A stretch of 64,000 nucleotides of DNA from Alphaproteobacteria bacterium (GTDB taxonomy: Bacteria > Pseudomonadota > Alphaproteobacteria > Micropepsales > Micropepsaceae): NCBI GenBank assembly GCA_019245415.1, contig JAFARO010000014.1, positions 124,001 to 188,000 of the forward strand, read 5' to 3'. The notes under the pieces were generated by a model. It was not told the DNA's origin. It did not search any database and was given only the letters and a program-made list of their open reading frames with translations. This document shows, piece after piece, positions 14,950 to 23,056 of this stretch (positions are counted from its first letter, which is position 1; each line of letters starts with the position of its first letter). The translations under genes and the position numbers were made by a program.

Positions 14950-17292
14950 GTGAGCGGGTCCGGCTGTCAAGGGTGCGCGTTGAAACTCAGATACGCACAG
15001 ACGGCGTGTGCACAAGCGTATGCAGACACGCTCGCCGTCGAGACTGTCGCGATCCGGGTGCGCGGGACCGTGCAAGGCGTGGGTTTTCGCCCAACGGTCT
15101 GGCGCCTTGCCCGAGCGCACGGGCTGAAGGGCGATGTGCGTAACGACGCCGAAGGCGTGCTGATCCGCGCCCAGGCGCCGCGCGCACACACCGACGCCTT
15201 CCTTCTTGCGCTCAGCAACAGCCCTCCGGCGCTGGCGCGGATCGAGTCGATCGAGGTGCGCGCGGAGCCGAAGGCGGAATTTGACGGCTTCGTCATTCTC
15301 GAGAGCGGCGAAGGCGCTGTACGGACCAATGTGAGCGCCGATGCCGCGACCTGCGCGGAGTGCCTGGCCGAGATCGCCGATCCGAACGAACGCCGGTACC
15401 GCTATCCCTTCACAAATTGCACCCATTGCGGGCCCAGGATCTCGATCGTCATGCGGGTTCCGTACGACCGGGCCGGCACGACCATGGCGCCGTTTGCGAT
15501 GTGCGCGGATTGCGCGCGCGAATACAGCGATCCCGCGGACCGCCGCTTCCATGCCCAGCCCATCGCCTGCCCCGCCTGCGGGCCGAAACTGTGGATCGAC
15601 GGTAAGGCTTCCGAGCCAGGAGCATTGGATGCGGCCATCGCCGCGCTGCGGCAGGGCCAAATCGTGGCGCTGCGCGGGATCGGCGGATTCCATCTCGCCT
15701 GCGATGCGGCAAATCGCGACGCTGTGCGGCGCCTGCGCGAACGCAAGAGACGGTTTGGAAAGCCGTTCGCACTCATGGCCCGCGACATCGAGGTCATCTG
15801 CCGCTTCGCTGCGGTCGGCGAACAGGAAGCCCTTCTTCTCACGAGCCCAGGCGCGCCGATCGCGATCCTGGCGGCCACAGGTGCCGGAAAATTACCCGAT
15901 GAAATCGCGCCGGGGCTGAAAACGCTGGGGTTCATGCTGCCCTACACGCCGCTGCATCGCATTCTTGTCGAGGCGTTCGACACGCCGCTGGTGATGACGA
16001 GCGGCAATGTCTCCCAGGAGCCGCAGATCATCGACAACGAAGAAGCCCGCGCCAAGCTTTGCGGCATCGCGGATTTATTGCTGCTGCACGACCGCGAGAT
16101 CGCCAACCGCATCGACGATTCCGTGGTGCGGGTGATGGCGGGTCGGGTGCGTATGATCCGCCGCGCCCGCGGTTTCGCGCCGGCGCCGCTGGCGATGCCG
16201 CCAGGTTTCGAAGACGCGCCGGAGATTCTCGCATTCGGCGGCGAGCTCAAATCCACCTTCTGCCTCGTCAAGGACGGCCGGGCGATACTCTCCCAGCACC
16301 AGGGCGATCTCGAGGACGCGGCGACGTTTGACGATTTCCAGAAGAACCTGAAGCTCTACCGCGAACTTTACGACCACAGACCCGCGATCTTCGCCTGCGA
16401 TCTGCATCCGGAGTATCTCTCCACCAAGCTTGCAAAGAGCCAGGCACAGGGACGCGCGCTCGAGGACGTCCAGCATCACCATGCCCATGTCGCCAGTTGC
16501 CTGGCCGAGAACGGCGTTCCGTTGGATGCACCGCCGGTCCTGGGCATCGTGCTCGACGGTCTGGGCTTCGGCGGCGACGGCGCGATCTGGGGCGGAGAAT
16601 TCCTGCGCGCCGACTATCGCGGCACCGAGCGCCTCGCCCACTTCAAGCCGGTGGCAATGATCGGTGGTGCCCAGGCGATCCGCGAACCCTGGCGCAACAC
16701 CTACGCCCATCTCGTCGCCGCGTTCGGCCGGGAGGAATTCGAGACGCGGTTCGGCGATCTGGAACTTGCCCGGGACCTCTTGAACAGGCCGCTGGACAGC
16801 GTGGACCGCATGCTCGCGAACGGCATCAACGTTCCGGCAGCCAGCTCCTGCGGACGATTGTTCGATGCGGTCGCAGCCGCGGTCGGTTTGTGCCGCGATA
16901 CCGCGCTGTTCGAGGGCCAAGCCGCCATCGCGCTCGAAGATTCCATCGCTGCGGAGGAACCGGGCTACATATTCGATCCGCGCGAGCCGCGCGAATTGTG
17001 GGAAGCGGTGCTGAGCGATCTGCAGGCCCGTGCGCCGGCCGGCGCGATCGCGGCCCGATTCCATTTCGGTTTGGCGGATGCGATTGCGCGAATTGCCTGC
17101 GAGATTGCGCCCGGGGACTGCGTCGTGCTGTCCGGAGGCTGTTTCCAGAACCGTGTCCTGCTCGAATCCTGTATTGCGCGTCTCGAACGCCGTGGATTTC
17201 GGGTTCTCACGCATGCCGATGTTGCCGCCAACGACGGCGGCTTGTCGCTCGGACAGGCGGCCGTCGCCGCCGCCCGCGCGCTGAAAGGATAA
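14950..17292 (+). CDS. hypF: Carbamoyltransferase HypF (hydrogenase maturation)
   Basis: HypF makes the cyanide ligands of the Fe(CN)2CO centre: it converts carbamoyl phosphate to carbamoyl-AMP and transfers the carbamoyl group to the HypE C-terminal cysteine. Domains in order are an acylphosphatase (VRGTVQGVGFRPTVW), two zinc fingers (CAECLAEI...CTHCGPR and CADCAREY...CPACGP), a YrdC-like nucleotide domain, and a Kae1-like domain with HHHAHVASCLAENG and a late GGCFQNRVL. The length of up to 780 residues is normal. The start is uncertain: GTG 14950 gives about 33 residues before the acylphosphatase core, and TTG 14980 is an alternative. hypC follows after 3 bases. It diverges from the hydrogenase-like gene across an 87-bp control region. 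Confidence 0.94.
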   Translation: MSGSGCQGCALKLRYAQTACAQAYADTLAVETVAIRVRGTVQGVGFRPTVWRLARAHGLKGDVRNDAEGVLIRAQAPRAHTDAFLLALSNSPPALARIESIEVRAEPKAEFDGFVILESGEGAVRTNVSADAATCAECLAEIADPNERRYRYPFTNCTHCGPRISIVMRVPYDRAGTTMAPFAMCADCAREYSDPADRRFHAQPIACPACGPKLWIDGKASEPGALDAAIAALRQGQIVALRGIGGFHLACDAANRDAVRRLRERKRRFGKPFALMARDIEVICRFAAVGEQEALLLTSPGAPIAILAATGAGKLPDEIAPGLKTLGFMLPYTPLHRILVEAFDTPLVMTSGNVSQEPQIIDNEEARAKLCGIADLLLLHDREIANRIDDSVVRVMAGRVRMIRRARGFAPAPLAMPPGFEDAPEILAFGGELKSTFCLVKDGRAILSQHQGDLEDAATFDDFQKNLKLYRELYDHRPAIFACDLHPEYLSTKLAKSQAQGRALEDVQHHHAHVASCLAENGVPLDAPPVLGIVLDGLGFGGDGAIWGGEFLRADYRGTERLAHFKPVAMIGGAQAIREPWRNTYAHLVAAFGREEFETRFGDLELARDLLNRPLDSVDRMLANGINVPAASSCGRLFDAVAAAVGLCRDTALFEGQAAIALEDSIAAEEPGYIFDPREPRELWEAVLSDLQARAPAGAIAARFHFGLADAIARIACEIAPGDCVVLSGGCFQNRVLLESCIARLERRGFRVLTHADVAANDGGLSLGQAAVAAARALKG

Positions 17293-17295
17293 GCG

Positions 17296-17571
17296 ATGTG
17301 CCTTGGCATTCCCGGACGGATCGTCGCCATCACCGACGCGACGCGCAAGCTCGCCATGGTCGAGGTCAGCGGAGTCCGGCGCGAGATCAATATCGCCTGC
17401 ATCGTCAGTGACGAAGAGCCGATCGAAACCTGCGTTGGATTCTGGGTTCTGGTCCATGTCGGCTTCGCGATGAGCCGCATCGACGAGGCCGAGGCCGCCG
17501 CGACACTGAAGGTTCTCAACGATCTGGGCGAAGTCGATCTGGAACTCAAAGCCATGGCGGGCGCCGCATGA
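17296..17571 (+). CDS. hypC: Hydrogenase maturation chaperone HypC
   Basis: This 91-residue HypC/HupF-family protein begins MCLGIPGRIVAI. The exposed Cys2 (after Met removal) and the conserved histidine in LVHVGFAM are the iron ligands of the HypC-HypD scaffold on which Fe(CN)2CO is built. It is also the chaperone that delivers that group to the hydrogenase large-subunit precursor. Its presence implies that a large-subunit-type client exists; the only one in the window is the altered protein at 13066-14862. The stop overlaps the next start (ATGA). Confidence 0.95.
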   Translation: MCLGIPGRIVAITDATRKLAMVEVSGVRREINIACIVSDEEPIETCVGFWVLVHVGFAMSRIDEAEAAATLKVLNDLGEVDLELKAMAGAA

Positions 17572-18245
17572 GCGGAACGCTAAAATCGCTCTATCCCTTC
17601 CTGCACGGCCGCCGCCAAGAGCCGGCGGCCATGAACGCGGCCCTCAAAGCGGCGGTGGAGGAGAAAGTCGACCATCACCGCAGCGTGATCGACGCCTTCT
17701 TCGCGACGCAGTCGCAGGCGGTGATCGAAGCGGCTGAATCCATCGCGGTCTGCTATCGACGGCGCGGGCGGATGTTCACGATGGGCAACGGCGGCTCGAG
17801 TTGCGACGCGGCCCATGTGGCCGTCGAGTTCATGCACCCTGTGACGGCAGGCAGGCCCGCCCTGACTGCCATCGATCTCACCGCCGACCGAACGATGCTG
17901 ACCGCGGTCGGCAATGACGTCGGCTTCGCGCACGTCTATGTGCGCCAGATCATCGCCCAGGGCCGCGCCGGCGACGTGCTTCTGGGACTGTCCACCAGCG
18001 GCAATTCGCAGAACCTGGTGAAGGCCTTCGCCAAGGCCAAGGAGATGGGGCTCACCACCATCGGCCTTTCCGGCATGGACGGCGGCGAAATGGCCCGCAT
18101 GGGCCTCGATCACAGCCTCGTCGTCGGCACCGACAGCATCCACCGCATCCAGGAATGTCACGTGGCGATCTTCCATGTGCTGTGGGACCTCGTGCACACG
18201 CTTTTGGCCGATGACCGTACTTCGATGATGGAGGACCGCGCGTGA
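17568..18245 (+). CDS. SIS-domain protein (sedoheptulose-7-phosphate isomerase-like)
   Basis: The 225-residue protein has a SIS sugar-phosphate-binding domain of the GmhA type: GNGGSSCDAAHVAVEF, GLSTSGNSQNLVKAF and a C-terminal helix with HVLWDLVH. GmhA makes the heptose precursor of lipopolysaccharide, but no heptose genes are nearby. The gene is coupled on both sides by 4-base overlaps to hypC and hypD. SIS genes inside hyp operons are known from other hydrogenase loci, where their role is unclear. A part in maturation or in making a sugar-phosphate ligand is possible but unproven. Confidence 0.85.
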   Translation: MSGTLKSLYPFLHGRRQEPAAMNAALKAAVEEKVDHHRSVIDAFFATQSQAVIEAAESIAVCYRRRGRMFTMGNGGSSCDAAHVAVEFMHPVTAGRPALTAIDLTADRTMLTAVGNDVGFAHVYVRQIIAQGRAGDVLLGLSTSGNSQNLVKAFAKAKEMGLTTIGLSGMDGGEMARMGLDHSLVVGTDSIHRIQECHVAIFHVLWDLVHTLLADDRTSMMEDRA

Positions 18246-19381
18246 AATACGTCGACGAGTTCCGCGATCCGGAAAAGGCCAAGCTCCTGCTCAAGGAGAT
18301 TCATGCGCTTGCGGGAGGCCTGCGCGCCGGCATGCAGCGGCCGCTGCAGATTATGGAAGTGTGCGGCGGGCACACGCACGCGATCTTCCGCTATGGGATC
18401 GAGAGCATGCTGCCCGATGCCATCGAGCTGATCCACGGGCCCGGCTGCCCGGTCTGCGTCCTGCCGATGGGCCGTGTCGACGATTGCGTGACGCTGGCGG
18501 AGCATCCGAACGTCATCTTCACCACCTTCGGCGACGCGATGCGGGTGCCCGGCTCGAAGAAGAGCCTCCTCCAGGCCAAGAGCGAAGGCTGCGACGTGCG
18601 CATGGTCTATTCGCCGCTGGACGCGCTCAAGCTCGCCAAGGACAACCCGGACAAGGAGGTGATCTTCTTCGCCCTGGGCTTCGAGACGACGATGCCATCC
18701 ACCGCCATGACGGTGCTCCAGGCGGAGCGCGAAGGCATCAGGAACTTCTCGCTGTTCTGCAACCACATCACCATCATTCCGACGGTGAAGGCGATCCTCG
18801 ACTCGCCGGAACTGACGCTCGACGGATTCCTCGGACCCGGACATGTCAGCATGGTGATCGGAAACGAGCCTTATGCCTTCATCGCCGAACACTACAGGAA
18901 GCCGCTGGTGGTGGCCGGCTTCGAGCCTCTCGACGTGCTGCAGTCGATCTGGATGGTCCTGAAGCAGCTCGATGAAGGCCGCTGCACGGTCGAGAACCAG
19001 TACAGCCGCGTCGTGCCGGAGGACGGCAATGCGGTCGCGCTCGACGCCATCGGCAGAGTCTTCGAGCTGCGCGAGTTCTTCGAATGGCGCGGGCTGGGCT
19101 CCATCGACCATTCCGGCGTGCGCATGCGTGCGCCCTATGCGCAATACGATGCTGAGCGCAAATTCGCCATCAAATCGATCAAGATCGCCGATCCCAAATC
19201 CTGCCAGTGCGGCGAGGTCCTCAAGGGCGTAATCAAGCCGTGGGAGTGCAAGGTGTTCGGCAGCGCCTGCACGCCGGAAACGCCGCTGGGTGCGCTGATG
19301 GTGTCGTCCGAAGGCGCCTGCGCCGCCTACTACCAGTTCGGCGACGTCGAAAAAATCCACCAGAAGCGGGCAGCATCATGA
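18242..19381 (+). CDS. hypD: Hydrogenase maturation scaffold HypD
   Basis: HypD is the [4Fe-4S] scaffold that, with HypC, holds the iron while CN and CO are added. The 379-residue protein carries MEVCGGHTHAIFRYG with the catalytic cysteine, and HGPGCPVCVLP. The C-terminal cluster cysteines are in SCQCGEVLKG, WECKVFGSACTP and SEGACAAYY. The start is GTG at 18242, overlapping the SIS gene by 4 bases; hypE overlaps in turn by 4 bases. All signature residues are intact, so the maturation apparatus looks functional even though the hydrogenase-like client is altered. Confidence 0.96.
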   Translation: MKYVDEFRDPEKAKLLLKEIHALAGGLRAGMQRPLQIMEVCGGHTHAIFRYGIESMLPDAIELIHGPGCPVCVLPMGRVDDCVTLAEHPNVIFTTFGDAMRVPGSKKSLLQAKSEGCDVRMVYSPLDALKLAKDNPDKEVIFFALGFETTMPSTAMTVLQAEREGIRNFSLFCNHITIIPTVKAILDSPELTLDGFLGPGHVSMVIGNEPYAFIAEHYRKPLVVAGFEPLDVLQSIWMVLKQLDEGRCTVENQYSRVVPEDGNAVALDAIGRVFELREFFEWRGLGSIDHSGVRMRAPYAQYDAERKFAIKSIKIADPKSCQCGEVLKGVIKPWECKVFGSACTPETPLGALMVSSEGACAAYYQFGDVEKIHQKRAAS

Positions 19382-20448
19382 ACGTCGTTCCTTTGCATCG
19401 CAGCGTGCGCCGCGCCGGCCAGGTCAATGTGCCAAAGATCACGATGGCCCATGGCGGCGGCGGCAAGGCCATGCGCGACCTGATCGACGACGTCTTCGTT
19501 TCCGCTTTCGACAATGAGGCCCTTTCGGCGCTCGATGACCAGGCGCGCTTCGAACTTGCCGCCCTCGCCGCGCATGGCGACAGGCTGGCATTGACGACGG
19601 ATTCATACGTCATCCATCCGCTGCATTTTCCGGGCGGCGACATCGGCAAGCTCGCGGTGTGCGGCACCGTCAACGACCTCGCCGTGGGCGGCGCCAAGCC
19701 GCTCTATCTCACCTGCGCGGTCATCATCGAGGAAGGACTCGACGTCGATATCCTGCGCGGCATCGCGGCCTCGATGGCCAGGACGGCGCGCGAAGCCGGA
19801 GTCGCCATCGTCACCGGCGACACGAAAGTCGTGGACAAGGGAGCCTGCGACAAGCTGTTCATCAACACCACCGGCATCGGCGTGATCCGTACCGGCATCG
19901 AGCTCGGCGCCCATCGCGTGCGCCCAGGCGATGCAATCCTGGTGAACGGGCTGCTCGGCGACCATGGTGCGGCGATCCTCAACGCCCGCGGCGACATGAA
20001 ACTGTCGACTCCGCTGGCCAGCGATTGCGCCGCGCTGCATGGACTGATCGATGCGCTGCTCGCAGCCGCGCCGGGAACCCGCTTCATCCGCGACGCGACG
20101 CGCGGGGGCATCGCCACCGTGTTGAACGAAGTGGCCGACGCTTCGCAGGTGGGCATCGAGATCGACGAGACGCGGACGCCGCTGCGCGAAGAAGTGCGCG
20201 GCTTCTGCGAGATCCTGGGCCTCGATCCGCTGTATCTGGCCAATGAAGGCAAGATCGTCTGCGCCGTGCCGCCCGAGGAAGCCGAAGCCGCGCTTGCGGC
20301 CTTGCGCGCGCATCCTTTGGGGCGCGAGGCCTCGATCATCGGCCATGCCAGCGGCGACAGGCCGGGCCGCGTCGTCATGCATACCGTATTCGGCGGACGC
20401 CGCATCGTCGACATGCTGGTCGGCGAGCAGCTGCCGCGCATCTGTTGA
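19378..20448 (+). CDS. hypE: Carbamoyl dehydratase HypE (hydrogenase maturation)
   Basis: HypE dehydrates the thiocarbamate formed on its C-terminal cysteine to thiocyanate, the CN donor for HypCD. The 356-residue PurM-like protein has the ATP-binding N-terminus ITMAHGGGGKAM, GDTKVVDKG, and RDATRGGIATVLNE. It ends in the diagnostic PRIC with the acceptor cysteine. ATG 19378 overlaps the hypD stop and adds about 20 residues before the conserved start. The tentative FmdE-like gene follows 11 bases after the stop. Confidence 0.96.
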   Translation: MNVVPLHRSVRRAGQVNVPKITMAHGGGGKAMRDLIDDVFVSAFDNEALSALDDQARFELAALAAHGDRLALTTDSYVIHPLHFPGGDIGKLAVCGTVNDLAVGGAKPLYLTCAVIIEEGLDVDILRGIAASMARTAREAGVAIVTGDTKVVDKGACDKLFINTTGIGVIRTGIELGAHRVRPGDAILVNGLLGDHGAAILNARGDMKLSTPLASDCAALHGLIDALLAAAPGTRFIRDATRGGIATVLNEVADASQVGIEIDETRTPLREEVRGFCEILGLDPLYLANEGKIVCAVPPEEAEAALAALRAHPLGREASIIGHASGDRPGRVVMHTVFGGRRIVDMLVGEQLPRIC

Positions 20449-20459
20449 GAGGTCCATTC

Positions 20460-21086
20460 ATGAAAGCCACCGATCCGATCGACGCGACCATCGTGCGAAT
20501 CCGCGAGGGCGGCACAATTAGGGAACTCGACTACAACGGCGCGATGACCGCGCATATGGGCTCGCTGTGGTGGGGCACCGCGGTCGGCTATCGCGCCATG
20601 CAGGCCGCGGCGAAGGCATTGTCGACGGAAGAACTCTGGAGCCGCGACGACCTCTACGTCGTCGGCGCCCATCCCGGCCCGGGCGTGCGCGACGCCATCG
20701 ACTACGTCACCGATACCGTGCGCCGCGACCGCTACAAGGTGCTGCTCGCCGACAAATGCGGCATGAAGTGCAACAGTACGATGAAGTTCGAATGGTGGGT
20801 GAGCGATGGTCGCCGCACCGCCACGATCCGGCTGCGCGACGGCTTCGTGCCGCGCGACTTCTACGCGCTCTCCGACCGGCTGGGCACCGATGCCGAGAGC
20901 GAGGAGGACCGCATCCTGTTCGAGATCTCGAAAGTGAATCTGTCGGCGCGCATTTGGTCCTTGCCGCTGGACCGCAGCTTCACGGTCACGATGTCGGCTG
21001 TCGCACTCGAGCCCGGCGAACTGCCGGCCGAGATGCAACGCGCGGATTATTGGAAAGAACTCGATGTCGGGGTCGCGGCCTCGTAG
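20460..21086 (+). CDS. Hyp-operon protein, tentative FmdE-like fold
   Basis: I do not firmly recognise this 208-residue protein. Two stretches weakly resemble FmdE-family proteins. AHMGSLWWGTAVGYRAM sits where FmdE has its HGHxCPG-type start, and LYVVGAHPGPGVRDAIDYVTD fits the following DAI-containing block. The FmdE cysteine is absent, though KCGMKC occurs in the middle. The part from about residue 90 on has no match I can name. A GAGAGG site precedes ATG 20460; TTG 20445 is an alternative start. Lying 11 bases after hypE and 17 bases before a cytochrome gene, it is part of the same operon and probably serves the same system. Confidence 0.55.
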   Translation: MKATDPIDATIVRIREGGTIRELDYNGAMTAHMGSLWWGTAVGYRAMQAAAKALSTEELWSRDDLYVVGAHPGPGVRDAIDYVTDTVRRDRYKVLLADKCGMKCNSTMKFEWWVSDGRRTATIRLRDGFVPRDFYALSDRLGTDAESEEDRILFEISKVNLSARIWSLPLDRSFTVTMSAVALEPGELPAEMQRADYWKELDVGVAAS

Positions 21087-21103
21087 CACGCAGGGGACAG
21101 AAC

Positions 21104-22996
21104 ATGAATGCATTCGCGAAACTTTCGCTGAGCGCGGCTGCGCTGGCCATGGGCGTTCTTGCGTTTCAGGCCGACGGCAAACCCATGCACCGCGCCATGG
21201 CGAAGCCTGCCAAGAAACAGGCGATAGCCGGCATCGCGGTCATCCCTGCCATCCCGTCGGACATCCCGGGCGGGGCCGGCAGCGCCAGCATTTCGCAGGC
21301 GGCCAATTTCGCCTGGCAGGAGTTCATCGCACTCAACTGGCCGGCCGCGCCGCAGACCGGGCTTCCGAACACCCGCGGCGTCGCCAACGCCAATCAGAAA
21401 TTCGGCGGCGACGCGCAGGGCCAGCCGCTCGTCTGGGAGACCATGCGCTCGAAGGTCGAGACGTTCCCCGGCGTGGGCGATCCCCCCGGTTACCAGAGCA
21501 CCAGCGGCATCGCCAACCCCGATTACGGCTACGACCATCTGCCGGTCTACACCTATGGCACACGCTCGAAGGATGCGAACGGCAATCAGCAGAATCCGGG
21601 CGGCTCCCCGTTGGCGGTCGGCCCCTGCCAGGGCCAATCGAGCGTGCAGCAGCCGGCTTGGATCAATCTCGACGAGGTGAATCAGATCGGCGAGGACACG
21701 ATGTATGCCGGTATCGTGCCCAATGGAGCGACAGCGACGAACTCCCAGCCGCAGCTCATCCGGTTTCTCGCCAAAGGCAACCGCGCGTTCTACAGATATG
21801 TGGCTGCGAACCAGTACTGGTATCATGGGGCGGGCTACAACACCGCGCAAAGCAATTTCAGCAACGCAGCAGCCACCAACGCCTATCCCGCGCCGGCGCC
21901 GACGATCGTGACGCCTCCAGGCACGATCTTGGTGAAAGCCGCGTGGCGCCAGCTCGCGCCGACGGAGAATGCACAGGATTTCCATACCCAGACCGTGCGT
22001 TACTATGAGACCGCCGGCAGCGGCCAATGCTATCGCGAAGCGACCTGGGCGCTGATCGCTTTGCACATCATCCAGAAGACGCCCACGGCGCCTTATTTCA
22101 TCTTTGCGACCTTCGAATACACCAACGACATCGTCAACGCGGACGGCTCGCCGGTCGAAGACCAGAACGGCAATCCCGTCGGCCCGCAGCCTGCCGGCCC
22201 GCTGACGCCACCGGCGCAGTTCTGGGACGTCAACAATCTCTATTACGACTGGCAGAATCCGAAGGGCTCGACCGCGCCGGTGCCGCCCTCGGGCCAGGTC
22301 CTGCCCTTCGACCAGCAGAACGGCGCCTGGTGCAACGTCGGCCCGGCGACGACGCCGCAACAGGATGCGCGGCTCTATTACCTCAATGCGCAGTTCTTCT
22401 TCCCGCCTGCGGTGCAAAGCCAGCAATTGCCAGCCAGCAACAATTCGAGTCAGGGCTTCTGCGTCAACAAGCGCTATTTCGCCATTCCGGCTCCGATCGT
22501 GGCGGCGAACGCGCAGGCGCATAGCGCGCTTGCAGCCTATGGCGCGCCCGGGCGCTGGCAGAACTACAAGCTTGTCAACGTGCAGTTCCAGCCCTTCAAC
22601 CAGTCCGACATCGATACCTCGGGCGCCAATCCCAACCGCATGACCTCGACCTTCTACCAGGCCAACAGCGTGGTCGAGACCGATGAAACCTTGCAGCAAT
22701 TCTTCGGCGGCCTGACCAATTCCGGATTGAAATCGAACTACGAGAACGGCGTTACCGCGGACGGCAATGCCTACAATGTCTATCTGCCGCCGGGCGAAAG
22801 CGTGCCGCCCAACCAGTTCACGCGCATCGACATGGGCGGCTGCATGGGTTGCCACGGCCGTGCCCAGCGCGGCGGAGACGACTTCAGCTTCACCATGCGC
22901 GGCGGACCAGTGTCGCAGCCCGAGACGCCGACGGTGATCGATCTGCAGCGCCTGCACAGTTTGCGCGCAGCGCTGGTGGGCCGGGCACTGCATTGA
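21104..22996 (+). CDS. Large secreted c-type cytochrome-like protein
   Basis: The 630-residue protein has a signal peptide (about residues 1-26) and a single haem motif CMGCH at 580-584 near the C-terminus. The long middle part is rich in Asn, Gln, Pro and aromatic residues (for example QAANFAWQEFIALNWPA) and matches no domain I can name. It would act in the periplasm as an electron-transfer or redox protein. AGGGGA precedes the ATG, and it follows the FmdE-like gene by 17 bases, so it is probably the last gene of the hyp operon. A strong hairpin follows the stop. It could be the electron partner of the altered hydrogenase system; that is inference. Confidence 0.68.
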   Translation: MNAFAKLSLSAAALAMGVLAFQADGKPMHRAMAKPAKKQAIAGIAVIPAIPSDIPGGAGSASISQAANFAWQEFIALNWPAAPQTGLPNTRGVANANQKFGGDAQGQPLVWETMRSKVETFPGVGDPPGYQSTSGIANPDYGYDHLPVYTYGTRSKDANGNQQNPGGSPLAVGPCQGQSSVQQPAWINLDEVNQIGEDTMYAGIVPNGATATNSQPQLIRFLAKGNRAFYRYVAANQYWYHGAGYNTAQSNFSNAAATNAYPAPAPTIVTPPGTILVKAAWRQLAPTENAQDFHTQTVRYYETAGSGQCYREATWALIALHIIQKTPTAPYFIFATFEYTNDIVNADGSPVEDQNGNPVGPQPAGPLTPPAQFWDVNNLYYDWQNPKGSTAPVPPSGQVLPFDQQNGAWCNVGPATTPQQDARLYYLNAQFFFPPAVQSQQLPASNNSSQGFCVNKRYFAIPAPIVAANAQAHSALAAYGAPGRWQNYKLVNVQFQPFNQSDIDTSGANPNRMTSTFYQANSVVETDETLQQFFGGLTNSGLKSNYENGVTADGNAYNVYLPPGESVPPNQFTRIDMGGCMGCHGRAQRGGDDFSFTMRGGPVSQPETPTVIDLQRLHSLRAALVGRALH

Positions 22997-23001
22997 TGGA
23001 C

Positions 23002-23035
23002 CGGGCGTGCTGCGCGGAACCGCACAGCACGCCCG
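23002..23035 (+). terminator. Strong hairpin ending the hyp operon
   Basis: Six bases after the cytochrome stop lies a perfect 11-bp inverted repeat, CGGGCGTGCTG and CAGCACGCCCG. The inner loop itself can pair (GCGG-AA-CCGC). There is no clear T run (TTCGTTCG follows). It probably ends or attenuates transcription of the hyp operon before the phosphoribosyltransferase gene. Confidence 0.65.
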
Positions 23036-23056
23036 TTCGTTCGACAGAGACGAGCG

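Noticed and set aside
11719-20448. Reading the hyp locus as an ordinary uptake or energy-conserving hydrogenase cluster.
   Set aside because: No small subunit, HypA, HypB or endopeptidase is present in the window, and the large-subunit-like protein lacks a ligand cysteine and the processing histidine.
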